A DNA stretch of 64,000 bases. It comes from Pleomorphomonas oryzae DSM 16300 (GTDB lineage: Bacteria; Pseudomonadota; Alphaproteobacteria; Rhizobiales; Pleomorphomonadaceae). Position 1 is the stretch's first letter, and each line of letters opens with the position of its first letter. Location of the stretch: the NCBI RefSeq assembly GCF_000422965.1, contig NZ_AUHB01000007.1, forward strand, positions 186,001 to 250,000, read 5' to 3'. Positions 12,931 through 21,895 of the stretch are shown here, in pieces. The notes below the pieces were generated by a model. The model was not told the DNA's origin, did no database searches, and saw nothing but the letters and a program-made list of their open reading frames with translations. Made by a program: the position numbers and the translations under genes.

Positions 12931-14418
12931 TCACGGGGTGACGACGACCGCCTCGCCATCGGCAATCACGTCGATCACCTCAAAGCCGCCGCCTCGATTG
13001 TAAGTGTGGAGGCCCGAAAGCGGCGGTGCCGGTCGCAGCGCCATGAGTGTTGTCTCGGCGTAGCCCCCGGCATCGAGCCGGTCAACGCGGGCAAAGCCAA
13101 GGCCGGCACCATAGCCGCCGGCACTATCCTGGAAGGGCCGGATCATCGTCGTCCCCACCGGGAACATGCGTCCAGCCGGTCTTGCCGAGGCGACGTCCAC
13201 CTTGGCCGGGCCGGCGAACAATGGTGCCCATGCTCCAGTCAGCCGCTCGGCCGTAAATATGGCGAGGCCGTCCCAGCTCGAGCCCCAGTTCGGACGCACG
13301 GTGCCAAACAGATAACGTCGGTCATCTCTCTGAAAAAGCGTGGCGTCGCCCAGATCGATGTTGTCGATCAGCACCGCCACCTGCTCCCAGCGGTCGGGGA
13401 ATTCAATGGCCCGCCACAGCTGGACCTGACGTCGGCCGGACGTCTCGGGGATCATGTAAAGAGCCCCGTCCTCTTCAAAGACGAAGGGATAGGACAGGTG
13501 GCAGTCCGTCTCGATAATCGGCCGTGGTGTGCCGACAGGGCCGTCAGTGCCGAATTCCACCGCCGAGATCACGCCCTTTTCAGTGGCAAAGGGAAATTCT
13601 TCCAGCAGCAGGACGGTGCGGCCCATGCGCCGAACCACGAAGGGGTCGGCGTAAAAGCGTTGGCCGTCATCGGCGAGTCGGCGCCATGGTCGGCCGGTAA
13701 TCGTCGGTAGGGCCCCATCTCCGGTTTCGTCGGTCCGCCACGCGATCGCCCAGTTGGGCGGGGTGCGCACCAGACGCTCCAGGCGAGCGGCGAGGGAACG
13801 CGCGAAGGCAGCCGCCGCGAAGAGAGCCGGCTGGCCCGGACGGTGCGGCGATGGATCGGCTTCCACGCGCGGTAGCGTCAGGTCGCGGAGCGCGGCGCCA
13901 CCTGCCAACTGGCTGGCGGCCAGCGTCAGCATTTCAATCGCTCGGCTGGCAGCGATCGTCATGCCCGAGCCAAGCTGCCGCCGGTCCTCGACGGCAACAT
14001 GCCAACGGCCGACCAGGCGCTGTTGGCCATCCACCACGGCAATCAGATCGACGAAGGGTTCCTCGCCGGCCATGATGGCGTCGGCGGCACCGGCGATGAC
14101 GCCAAATCCTCCCACGGTAATCAGCAGCCGATCACCGGTCGTCTCCGTCGAGGCGGCAAGATCGATGACAAGATCGGCATCCGTGGCGTCCATCGGCAGA
14201 TTGAGCGCGTCGGGTGAGATTCGGTCGAGCGGTTTGCTGCGCGGCCGGCGGAAGGCGAGAGCTTCGAAGGCAAGACAAAGATCGAGAAGGCCGGCCGGTG
14301 GTGGACCGGTCACCGGGATAATGGCGCCGCTGGCTCCCGTGGCGGTCAGCACGCCAACGATCGCCTCCGCTTGCCAACGCCGGAGATCAGTGAAATCGAT
14401 CAGAAACGAGACGCGCAT
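12931..14418 (-). CDS. GINT1-N-type beta-propeller protein (glycosyltransferase-associated domain)
   Basis: 495 aa, no signal peptide. The C-terminal ~270 residues (RFYADPFVVRRMGRTVLLLE, LSYPFVFEEDGALYMIPETS, DATLFQRDDRRYLFGTVRPN) look like the five-bladed propeller domain named after plant glucosamine inositolphosphorylceramide transferase 1 (GINT1 N-terminal). In bacteria this domain occurs alone or behind a formyltransferase-like fold. The N-terminal ~200 residues (MRVSFLIDFTDLRRWQAEAI) are weakly conserved and may be such a fold. ATG 14418 has GGGAGGG upstream; ATG 14445 is also possible with GGGAGG. Either start overlaps the end of the LacI-type gene. A role in glycan or surface-polysaccharide modification is inference. 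Confidence 0.62.
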   Translation of the reverse strand: MRVSFLIDFTDLRRWQAEAIVGVLTATGASGAIIPVTGPPPAGLLDLCLAFEALAFRRPRSKPLDRISPDALNLPMDATDADLVIDLAASTETTGDRLLITVGGFGVIAGAADAIMAGEEPFVDLIAVVDGQQRLVGRWHVAVEDRRQLGSGMTIAASRAIEMLTLAASQLAGGAALRDLTLPRVEADPSPHRPGQPALFAAAAFARSLAARLERLVRTPPNWAIAWRTDETGDGALPTITGRPWRRLADDGQRFYADPFVVRRMGRTVLLLEEFPFATEKGVISAVEFGTDGPVGTPRPIIETDCHLSYPFVFEEDGALYMIPETSGRRQVQLWRAIEFPDRWEQVAVLIDNIDLGDATLFQRDDRRYLFGTVRPNWGSSWDGLAIFTAERLTGAWAPLFAGPAKVDVASARPAGRMFPVGTTMIRPFQDSAGGYGAGLGFARVDRLDAGGYAETTLMALRPAPPLSGLHTYNRGGGFEVIDVIADGEAVVVTP

Positions 14419-15523
14419 GCGGCCCTCCCCCGCCGAGGCTGACATGACGATATCGCCTCCCCCGTGGCCGCGCCGCGCTGCCCCCGTCCCGCGAGGTAAG
14501 CTGGCCGGGCGGTGGCCCGACGGTGGCGCCGGCGATCAATTCGGCGCCAAACTCCACCAGGATGCAGGAGCGCGCCGGCTTGGGCACCATCAATCGTGAC
14601 TCGATGATTGCCAGAGCCGATCTGGCAAGATCTTCGTAGCCGACATTGACCGTCGCAAGATCGGCCGGACGGGCTTCCCGAACGCCGTCGCAACCGATCA
14701 CCGATATGTCGGCCGGCACCTTGAGCCCGGCTGCCGACAATGCTCTGAGCGCGCCTTCCGCCAGCGGATCGGAAAGACAAAAAAATGCGGTTGCGCCATT
14801 AAGGCCGAGGGTTTCGCCGAGCCGCAGGGCGACGGCAGCCTCGCCTGCTTCAACATTGTCCTCAGTCGCGACAATGGCCCCCGCAGCCGTGAGACCCAAG
14901 GCATCGATGGTATCGAGAAAGCCGGCGCGCCGGGCTGCCAGATGGTCACGGCCGGCCGTACCCAGCATCAGAATGCGCTTGTGCCCTGCTGCCACAAGAT
15001 GTCGCACGGCGATGCCGGCAGCAAAAGCATTGGCTGGCACCACGGCATCGGCCCGGCGCAGTTGTTCCTCGCCATTCATGATCACCAATGACAGACCGAC
15101 TTTGACGAGCTCACCGAGATCGAGTTTATTCCCGCTGCTTATCACAATGACGCCGTTGGCCTTTTCTGAGCTGGCAATCTCTTCGACGTCATGTGCGTCG
15201 ACGCCGTCGCCTTCGGAAATGGACGCGACGATCTTCAGCGACCGGCGCTCGCATTCCCGCTTAAGGCCTTGATAAAGAGCACGGTTACGGAAGGCAGCAT
15301 CACCCGTGGTCGTGAAGCCGCGGTCGAAGGCCACAACCACTCGCTCCATGGTGGCAATAGTCGCCTTGGCCCGCCGTTGGTCGAGATAGCCAAGCTCGCG
15401 CGCCACGGCCAGCACGCGGTCACGCACCTCGCGGCTGATCGAGGCGGTTCCATTCAGGACATGCGACACGGTGCTGACGGCAACGCCCGCTTCCCTGGCG
15501 ATATCGCGAACCCCGACTTTCAT
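14387..15523 (-). CDS. LacI-family transcriptional regulator
   Basis: 378 aa. The helix-turn-helix MKVGVRDIAREAGVAVSTVS with HVLNGTASISREVRDRVLAV at the N-terminus is a textbook LacI headpiece, followed by a periplasmic-binding-protein-like sugar-sensing domain (~60-335). ATG 15523 is preferred because GGAAAGAG lies just upstream. After the usual family ending near GATVGPPPGQ the frame continues for ~38 Arg/Gly-rich residues, which is unusual and overlaps the start of the next gene by 32-59 bases. It probably represses or activates a sugar-related gene set; the adjoining beta-propeller gene is the obvious candidate. Confidence 0.85.
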   Translation of the reverse strand: MKVGVRDIAREAGVAVSTVSHVLNGTASISREVRDRVLAVARELGYLDQRRAKATIATMERVVVAFDRGFTTTGDAAFRNRALYQGLKRECERRSLKIVASISEGDGVDAHDVEEIASSEKANGVIVISSGNKLDLGELVKVGLSLVIMNGEEQLRRADAVVPANAFAAGIAVRHLVAAGHKRILMLGTAGRDHLAARRAGFLDTIDALGLTAAGAIVATEDNVEAGEAAVALRLGETLGLNGATAFFCLSDPLAEGALRALSAAGLKVPADISVIGCDGVREARPADLATVNVGYEDLARSALAIIESRLMVPKPARSCILVEFGAELIAGATVGPPPGQLTSRDGGSAARPRGRRYRHVSLGGGGPHARLVSDRFH

Positions 15524-15570
15524 CGCACTCTTTCCGTGCCGCCCGCGTGGCATCGGACGGGCGATCCAAA

Positions 15571-15600
15571 ACTAAAAAAACAAAGCCGACAAAGGCCGGC
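15571..15600 (-). terminator. Intrinsic terminator after the ATC-hydrolase-like gene
   Basis: Read on the minus strand, GCCGGC-CTTT-GTCGGC forms a 6-bp hairpin (one G-U) followed by TTTGTTTTTTTAG. It separates the upstream minus-strand gene ending at 15786 from the LacI-type gene starting at 15523. Confidence 0.6.
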
Positions 15601-15785
15601 GACGGCCTCTGTAACCGGACATTTTTGTAACTTTCGTTTCTGACTTTCTTTCATCAACCGATTTGGTCGGCGGATGCAAGACCAGCAGTGGCCGATGGTT
15701 GCAAATTCAGCAAACGGCTGTTTTCGAGGTAAACGCCTTGATGCAAATCACTCCGATCGACCTAATCTGCGGCGGACGGTTAGCG

Positions 15786-16250
15786 CTACGCCTTATCGAG
15801 ACGATAGCGGAAATTGCAGCGCCGGCCCCCCTCCATGATGGTTTCGGTGCGCTCGAGACGCATGGCCGGATTATATCCTTCGCAGAAGGCGGCATCGCGG
15901 TTGCACGAGAGCAGCGCGCCGATCTCGGAAAGCCCCATCTCCTTGTAGGTCTCGGCATACCGGCAGCGGGTGACGTCGTAGGAGAAGCGGTCTGGGCCGA
16001 CCTCTTTCACCTCGATCGTCAATGCATCCTCGGCCGTCCAGGCCGGCAAAATGGCCTCGAAATCGGTGAAGTCAGGCATATGGCCGAGGTCGGCGCGGCA
16101 TTTTTCGCCATGGGCAACCGCCGCTTTGCGAATGGCTGCGTCGACGGCCTCACGGGCCGGCCCTTCTCCGAAGCGGGTAACCAGCTCTCGATAGAGATGG
16201 CCGACGATCTCCGCCTCTATGCGACGGCGTTCAATGATGGGCATCGGCAT
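15786..16250 (-). CDS. L-2-amino-thiazoline-4-carboxylate hydrolase-like protein
   Basis: 154 aa, soluble. The sequence ([49 protein letters not shown] at the C-terminus) resembles the ATC-hydrolase family (PF14196), named for a Pseudomonas enzyme of cysteine synthesis from aminothiazoline carboxylate. Most members are uncharacterised, so the real substrate is unknown. The start is firmly set by AGGAGA a few bases upstream of ATG 16250; a longer open frame exists but is antisense to accD. It is divergent from accD and ends before an intrinsic terminator. Confidence 0.72.
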   Translation of the reverse strand: MPMPIIERRRIEAEIVGHLYRELVTRFGEGPAREAVDAAIRKAAVAHGEKCRADLGHMPDFTDFEAILPAWTAEDALTIEVKEVGPDRFSYDVTRCRYAETYKEMGLSEIGALLSCNRDAAFCEGYNPAMRLERTETIMEGGRRCNFRYRLDKA

Positions 16251-16493
16251 GGCTGTCTCCTGGTGCGAACCGAGGCTAACCCGAGCGGCGTTCACGGAAA
16301 AGGGGCTTTTCCCGGCGGGCGCGGCTCTTTCGCAGACCTGATGCCCAAGGCAAAACGACTTTGGTCCTCGGGAAGGCTGTGTTATGAGAGCCTCGACGAA
16401 GGACCGGCGGCGCCCGAAGTATGGCTGCGGCCGGTTCCGCGCCGGAAACGGCATGGCCGGCCGGCGTTCCGCGAGCAAAGGTCGAAACTCCCC

Positions 16494-17369
16494 GTGAACT
16501 GGATCAACAACGTCGTCCGCCCGAAAATCCGTTCCCTCTGGTCCGCCAAGCGCGACGTGCCGGAGAACCTCTGGGTGAAATGCCCGGAGACCGGCGAGAT
16601 GGTTTTCCACCGCGACCTCGAAGCCAACCAGTGGGTGATCCCCAACTCCGGCTATCACATGCGCATGCCGCCGAAAGAGCGCTTCGTGCAGCTGTTCGAC
16701 GGCGGCGACTACGAGGCAATCTCGACGCCAGCTGTCGCACAGGATCCCCTCAAGTTCCGCGATGAGAAGCGCTACGTCGACCGGCTGCGGGACTCTCGCG
16801 CCAAGACCGGCAATGACGATGCCATTCTGGTTGGTGCTGGGCGGGTCGAGGGTAACGCCGTGGTCGCCGCCGTGCAGGACTTCGACTTCATGGGCGGCTC
16901 GCTCGGTACTGCCGCCGGCGAGGCGATCATTCGCGGCGTCGAAGAGGCAATAGCTCGGTCGGCCGCCTTCGTCATGTTCACGGCGTCCGGCGGTGCCCGC
17001 ATGCAGGAGGGCATCCTGTCGCTGATGCAGATGCCGCGCACCACGGTGGCAGTCGAAATGCTGCGGGAAGCGGGCCTGCCCTATATCGTCGTACTGACCA
17101 ACCCGACGCTGGGCGGCGTGACCGCCTCCTATGCCATGCTGGGCGACGTCCACATCGCCGAGCCGGGTGCGCTGATCGGTTTCGCCGGCCCGCGCGTCAT
17201 CGAGCAGACCATCCGTGAGAAGCTGCCGGAGGGTTTTCAGCGCTCCGAATATCTTCATGAGCACGGCATGGTCGACCTGGTGGTGCATCGCCACCAGATG
17301 CGCGCCACCATCGGCCGCCTCGTCCGTCTGCTGACCCACGCCAAGGGTACCGCGCTCATTCCGGCCTGA
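16494..17369 (+). CDS. accD: Acetyl-CoA carboxylase carboxyltransferase subunit beta
   Basis: 291 aa. With AccA it transfers carboxyl groups from biotin to acetyl-CoA, making malonyl-CoA for fatty acids. The GTG at 16494 starts [20 protein letters not shown], matching the family N-terminus; no in-frame ATG lies nearby. The carboxyltransferase core shows [36 protein letters not shown] and [16 protein letters not shown]. The N-terminal region that is a four-cysteine zinc ribbon in E. coli reads [20 protein letters not shown] then [12 protein letters not shown], keeping a single Cys. folC follows 92 bases later, the common accD-folC pair. Confidence 0.96.
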   Translation: MNWINNVVRPKIRSLWSAKRDVPENLWVKCPETGEMVFHRDLEANQWVIPNSGYHMRMPPKERFVQLFDGGDYEAISTPAVAQDPLKFRDEKRYVDRLRDSRAKTGNDDAILVGAGRVEGNAVVAAVQDFDFMGGSLGTAAGEAIIRGVEEAIARSAAFVMFTASGGARMQEGILSLMQMPRTTVAVEMLREAGLPYIVVLTNPTLGGVTASYAMLGDVHIAEPGALIGFAGPRVIEQTIREKLPEGFQRSEYLHEHGMVDLVVHRHQMRATIGRLVRLLTHAKGTALIPA

Positions 17370-17461
17370 CGGGCAGCAGCCCCGGCTTTGCGATTCCCGC
17401 GCCGCCGTCATGGCGGCGTGTTCCTTTTTTTGGGCGACCTTGCCCGTATCCGGACTTTGCC

Positions 17462-18784
17462 ATGGAAACGCCGCTCGACATCATCGACCGCCTTGGCGCG
17501 CGCTGGCCGAAAGGTTTCGATCTTTCGCTCGGCCGCATCCGTCGGCTGCTCGGCGCGCTCGGCCATCCGGAGCAGCGCTTGCCGCCGGTCTTTCATGTCG
17601 CCGGTACCAACGGCAAGGGATCAACGGTGGCTTTCCTGCGCGCTATCCTGGAGGCCGAAGGCCTCCGGATCCACGCCGATACCTCGCCGCATCTCGTCCG
17701 CTACAACGAACGTTTTCGCCTCGCCGACGGGCCGGGCGCATCGAGTTTCGTCGATGACGACACGCTGGCCGACGCGCTCTCCCGCACCGAAAAAGCCAAT
17801 GGGGATGAGGCGATCACTCTTTTCGAGCTGTTGACCGCCGCCGGCTTTCTGCTGTTTGCCGAACGGCCGGCCGATGCCCTGTTGCTCGAGGTCGGTCTCG
17901 GTGGCCGATTCGATTCCACCAATGTCATCGACCAACCGGCCGTGTCGGTGATCACCTCGATCTCCCTCGATCATCAGGCCTATCTCGGCGACACCGTTGA
18001 GAAGATCGCCTTCGAGAAGGCCGGGATCATCAAAGCTGGCGCGCCGGTGGTTTTGTCGCCCAATCCGGACGGCGTCGTCGCCGTGATTGAAAGGGTGGCG
18101 GCCGAGGTGCGGGCCGGACTGCTGATGATCGGGGGCCAGGATTGGACCGCCTTCGAAGAGCACGGGCGCCTGGTGTTCCAAGACGTCGACGGCCTTCTCG
18201 ATTTGCCGCGACCACGTCTTCCCGGCGGCCATCAGATCAGCAATGCCGGCACCGCAATCGCCGCTGTTCGCGCAGCGGGCTTCCGCGTCGGGCACGACGC
18301 CTTCGAGCGTGGCATGGAGCGCGTCGAATGGCCGGCGCGACTGCAGCGCCTGACGACCGGCACCATCGTCGATGCCGCCCCCGAGGGATCGGAGATTTGG
18401 CTTGACGGCGGTCACAATCCGGGCGCCGGCGAGGTGATTGCCTCGGCCATGGCCGATCTCGAGGAGCGCGTCGCCCGGCCATTGGTGCTGGTCGCCGGCA
18501 TGCTCGTTACCAAGGATCCGGTCGGCTTCTTCGAGGCGTTCGCGGGCCTCGCTCGCCGCGTCTATACAGTTCCCATTCGCGGATCTGATGCGGCGCGCGA
18601 GCCGCAGGCGCTGGCTGCTGATGCGCGTGGCGCCGGCGTCACCGCCATGGCCACCGCCAGCGTGACCGCCGCGCTATCTCATCTCCGCGAGACGTGGTCG
18701 GGACCGGCGCCACGCATTCTGATCTGCGGCTCGCTTTATCTGGCCGGCGAGGTGTTGGCCGACAACGGCACGCCGCCGGTCTGA
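17462..18784 (+). CDS. folC: Bifunctional folylpolyglutamate/dihydrofolate synthase
   Basis: 440 aa Mur-ligase-family enzyme that adds glutamate to dihydropteroate and folates in the cytosol. The P-loop is in VAGTNGKGSTVAFLRAILEA (~45-64). Further family motifs are TSPHLVRYNERFR, LLLEVGLGGRFDSTNV, SLDHQAYLGDTVEKIAFEKA and WLDGGHNPGAGEVIASAM. Length and order are normal. It follows accD and ends directly against a convergent gene with no spacer. Confidence 0.95.
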   Translation: METPLDIIDRLGARWPKGFDLSLGRIRRLLGALGHPEQRLPPVFHVAGTNGKGSTVAFLRAILEAEGLRIHADTSPHLVRYNERFRLADGPGASSFVDDDTLADALSRTEKANGDEAITLFELLTAAGFLLFAERPADALLLEVGLGGRFDSTNVIDQPAVSVITSISLDHQAYLGDTVEKIAFEKAGIIKAGAPVVLSPNPDGVVAVIERVAAEVRAGLLMIGGQDWTAFEEHGRLVFQDVDGLLDLPRPRLPGGHQISNAGTAIAAVRAAGFRVGHDAFERGMERVEWPARLQRLTTGTIVDAAPEGSEIWLDGGHNPGAGEVIASAMADLEERVARPLVLVAGMLVTKDPVGFFEAFAGLARRVYTVPIRGSDAAREPQALAADARGAGVTAMATASVTAALSHLRETWSGPAPRILICGSLYLAGEVLADNGTPPV

Positions 18785-19453
18785 TCAGGCTCGCTCCTGC
18801 CGCTCGGCGAGCTTCACGATGTGCACCATGAGCGCCGTTGCATAAAGCGGTGTCAGCACGTTGGCGATGGGCACGGCGAGCAGGAGGGCGATGGTCAGCC
18901 CGCCCAGCATCACCTTGCCGGAATGGGCGCTCCGCAACGCTCGTGCTGCCAGCGGCGGACGAAAGCGCATGGCCACCTGCTCGAAATATTCCCGCCCCAG
19001 GAGATAGGCGTTGACGACGAGGAAGATCGGCACGTTGATGCCGGGCAGGAACAGCAGCGGCAGCATGGCGATATTGACCAGCACCACGAAAGCGGTGAAG
19101 CGCAACGCCTGAACGAGGCCGGTCATCAATGGCTGTGAAATGCCCGGTCGGTCGGCAGGATAACGTGTTCGTTCGACCACTTCCGCCACCTCGTCGGCAT
19201 AAAGGCCGGCGAACAGAGCCGTCACCGGCGCGACCAGGAAGCCAAGTCCGACGAACAGAAGAATGCCCACCAGCCACTCGACGGCGGTTCGCCAGCCATC
19301 CGGCAGGGCAGCCGAGAAATGGTCGGCCAACGCCCAAGTGCCGATCCAGAGCACGGCGAGCAGGGCGAGGGTCAGGCCGATCGACTTCAAAAGCACGGCC
19401 CGAAAGGGTGGTGTCGGTATGTCGCGCAGAGCGGTGAATACAGCATTCAACAT
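18785..19453 (-). CDS. EI24/CysZ-like integral membrane protein
   Basis: 222 aa with about four to five hydrophobic segments (LKSIGLTLALLAVLWIGTW, WLVGILLFVGLGFLVAPVTA, FTAFVVLVNIAMLPLLFLPG, VMLGGLTIALLLAVPIANVL). The central GINVPIFLVVNAYLLGREYF is typical of the EI24 domain, shared with the sulfate transporter CysZ. Sulfate uptake is possible but not shown by context. Its stop codon abuts the folC stop on the other strand, so the two genes converge without a gap. Confidence 0.8.
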   Translation of the reverse strand: MLNAVFTALRDIPTPPFRAVLLKSIGLTLALLAVLWIGTWALADHFSAALPDGWRTAVEWLVGILLFVGLGFLVAPVTALFAGLYADEVAEVVERTRYPADRPGISQPLMTGLVQALRFTAFVVLVNIAMLPLLFLPGINVPIFLVVNAYLLGREYFEQVAMRFRPPLAARALRSAHSGKVMLGGLTIALLLAVPIANVLTPLYATALMVHIVKLAERQERA

Positions 19454-19567
19454 TCTTCGGCTTCTCCTTCAAATGCCGTATTCGCGCGGCTTGCCGGTCA
19501 GTTAGGAATGGTCTAGGCCAAATGGAAGAGATGTCCGCGTCGATCTCGGACCCAGGAGACGTTTCAT

Positions 19568-20572
19568 ATGAGCCTCGACTTCGATGTGCTGACCATCGGC
19601 AACGCCATCGTCGATATTCTTTCTCCCGCTGAGGAAGACATGTTGGTGGAGCTGGGCGTCACCAAGAGCATGATGCGGTTGATCGACGCGGAGGAGGCAG
19701 GACGTATCTATGACATGATGGGGCCGGCGGTCGAGGCGTCCGGCGGTTCGGCGGCCAACACGGCAGCTGGCGTTGCCTCATTCGGTGGTCGCGCCGCCTA
19801 TATCGGCAAGGTGGCAACCGACGCCTTCGGCGAAGTGTTCACCCACGACATTCGTTCTCAAGGGGTGCATTTCGAGACGCGGCCGCTTTTTGACGGTGCC
19901 CCCACAGCTCGCTGCATGATTCTGATCACGCCCGACAGCGAGCGGACCATGAATACCTATCTCGGCGCCTGCCACCATCTGACGGTGGACGATATCGACG
20001 AAAAGACGGTTGCTGCCGCTCGTTATACCTATCTCGAAGGCTTCCTGTGGGATCCGCCGGAGGCCAAGAAAGCCTTCCGCAAGGCTGCGGCCATTGCGCA
20101 TGCCCACGGCCGCCTCGCTTCGATCACCCTGTCGGACAGCTTCTGTGTCGACCGTTTCCGCGCCGAGTTTCTCGAACTGATGCGCTCCGGCACGGTCGAC
20201 CTGGTGTTTGCCAACAAGGAAGAGGCCAAGGCGCTTTACGAGACGCATGATCTCGACACGGCTGTCGCCTGCCTCCGGCGCGACTGCAAGGCGGCGGCGG
20301 TGACGCTGGGTGGCGAAGGCGCACTGGCCTTTGATGGTGACGAGCTGGTATCGGCGCCGGCATCGGAGGTGGACGAACTGGTCGATATGACCGGCGCGGG
20401 CGACCAGTTTGCCGCTGGCTTCCTCTACGCCCGTTCGCGTGGCCTCACGCTTGCCGAGGCGACGCGGCTCGGCTGTCTCGCTGGCGGTGAATGCGTCGGT
20501 CACATCGGACCACGCCCGGCGGTCAACCTCGCCCAACTCGCTCGTGATGCGGGCCTGAAGCTGCCAGCCTGA
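19568..20572 (+). CDS. PfkB-family sugar kinase (adenosine-kinase-like)
   Basis: 334 aa ribokinase-fold kinase. N-terminal DVLTIGNAIVDILSPAEEDM; the substrate-binding GGSAANTAAGVASFGGRAAYIGKV; and the C-terminal PfkB signature DMTGAGDQFAAGFLYARSRG, which holds the anion hole and catalytic Asp. The overall pattern, with a small lid insert and NKEEAKALYE, is that of the alphaproteobacterial proteins usually annotated adenosine kinase, which make AMP from adenosine; specificity is inferred. AGGAGA precedes the ATG. It stands alone, divergent from the EI24-like gene. Confidence 0.88.
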   Translation: MSLDFDVLTIGNAIVDILSPAEEDMLVELGVTKSMMRLIDAEEAGRIYDMMGPAVEASGGSAANTAAGVASFGGRAAYIGKVATDAFGEVFTHDIRSQGVHFETRPLFDGAPTARCMILITPDSERTMNTYLGACHHLTVDDIDEKTVAAARYTYLEGFLWDPPEAKKAFRKAAAIAHAHGRLASITLSDSFCVDRFRAEFLELMRSGTVDLVFANKEEAKALYETHDLDTAVACLRRDCKAAAVTLGGEGALAFDGDELVSAPASEVDELVDMTGAGDQFAAGFLYARSRGLTLAEATRLGCLAGGECVGHIGPRPAVNLAQLARDAGLKLPA

Positions 20573-20601
20573 GATCAACCTTTCCAACGTCGACATTAAG
20601 C

Positions 20602-20684
20602 TGAAGCCGCGTTAGCGGCTTCCGGCGCCAATTGGCGCCGCGCGAAGCGAAAAGCCAAGGGCCGGAGGCCCGCCGGCGATTGAG
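20602..20684. repeat. Dispersed palindromic repeat, copy A
   Basis: Contains the hairpin AAGCCGC-GTTA-GCGGCTT, the palindrome GGCGCCAATTGGCGCC, GCGCGAAGCGA, and the ending GCCGGCGATTGAGG. Copy B at 51849-51952 shares the opening TGAAGCCGCGTTA, the GCGCGAAGCGA block and the GCCGGCGAT(C/T)GAGG end in the same order. Lies between the convergent kinase and dehydrogenase genes. Confidence 0.6.
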
Positions 20685-20692
20685 GCTGAAAA

Positions 20693-21679
20693 TCACAACA
20701 TCGACGGCAGCACGCGGTCGGGCAGGTGATGCTCGTCCATGAAGGCGCGGATGTTGACAATCACCTTCTCGCCCATCTCGATGCGGCTCTCGATGGTTGC
20801 CGAACCCATATGCGGCAGCAACAACGCGCGGCCACATTTGACCAGCTTCGGGCTGATCGACGGTTCCTGTTCGTAGACGTCAAGGCCGGCACCGGCCAGC
20901 TCGCCGGCCACCAGCATGCGCGTCAAGGCCGCTTCGTCGACGATTTCGCCACGGGCGGTGTTGATCAGGTAGGCATCCGGCCGCATCAACTTCAGTCGCC
21001 GTGCCGACAGGAGATGGTAGGTCGCCGGCGTGTGCGGGCAATGGACGGTGACGATGTCCATGCGGTTCAGCATCTGGTCGAGGCTTTCGCACCAGGTGGC
21101 GGCAAGCTTGTCCTCGGTCTCGGTCGGCAGGCGGTGCCGGTTATGGTAGAAGACCGACAGGCCGAAGGCGCTGGCGCGGCGGGCGACGGCCTGGCCGATC
21201 CGTCCCATGCCGACGATGCCGAGCTTCTTACCACGCAGACGGTTGCCAAGCATGCCGGTCGGCGACCAGCCTTGCCACTCGCCGGCCTGAAGCGCCCGCA
21301 TGCCATCGGCCATACGACGCGGCACGGCGAGGATCAGCGCCATGGTCATGTCGGCGGTGTCCTCGGTGAGCACGCCCGGCGTGTTGGTTACGGCAATGCC
21401 GCGTTCCGTCGCCTTGATGACGTCGATGTTGTCGACGCCATTGCCGAAATTGGCAATCAGTTTCAGGCCCGGACCGGCCTGGGCGATGACACCGCTATCG
21501 ACACGGTCGGTCACGGTGGGCACCAGCACATCGGCGATGCGACTTGCCTCGACCAGCTCGGCTTGGCTCATCGGCCGATCGGCCGAATTGAGGCGGACGT
21601 CGAACAGCTCCTGCATGCGCGCTTCGACGATGTCGGGCAGCTTACGCGTCACCACCACCAGAGGCTTTTTGCCAGCCAT
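20693..21679 (-). CDS. D-isomer-specific 2-hydroxyacid dehydrogenase (glyoxylate reductase-like)
   Basis: 328 aa NAD(P)-dependent enzyme. The Rossmann motif is GIVGMGRIGQAVARRASAFG (~152-171). The catalytic Arg is in LINTARGEIVDEAAL, the Glu in DVYEQEPSISPKLV and the His in LLLPHMGSAT, all intact. The family includes glyoxylate/hydroxypyruvate reductase and D-glycerate dehydrogenase; the pattern fits the rhizobial D-glycerate dehydrogenase annotation, but the substrate is inferred. AGGAAGGA lies upstream of the ATG. A dispersed repeat follows the stop codon. Confidence 0.9.
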   Translation of the reverse strand: MAGKKPLVVVTRKLPDIVEARMQELFDVRLNSADRPMSQAELVEASRIADVLVPTVTDRVDSGVIAQAGPGLKLIANFGNGVDNIDVIKATERGIAVTNTPGVLTEDTADMTMALILAVPRRMADGMRALQAGEWQGWSPTGMLGNRLRGKKLGIVGMGRIGQAVARRASAFGLSVFYHNRHRLPTETEDKLAATWCESLDQMLNRMDIVTVHCPHTPATYHLLSARRLKLMRPDAYLINTARGEIVDEAALTRMLVAGELAGAGLDVYEQEPSISPKLVKCGRALLLPHMGSATIESRIEMGEKVIVNIRAFMDEHHLPDRVLPSML

Positions 21680-21895
21680 ATTGCGTTTCGTCCTTCCTCA
21701 AGATCGCCGACGGGCGGCGATCTGTGGCAACAAGTGTCGGCCAGCCGCTTACGGGCGTCAATCCGGTGGAGGTCCGATCTCCGATCATTCCTTACGCGAC
21801 GGCGTTGACGCGACGTTAACTTTGACCGGCAACCATGAGAGCTGGAGCTGCTTTTGAGAGCGGCGCGTGTTTTCGGTACGGAAGGTGGGGCGACG

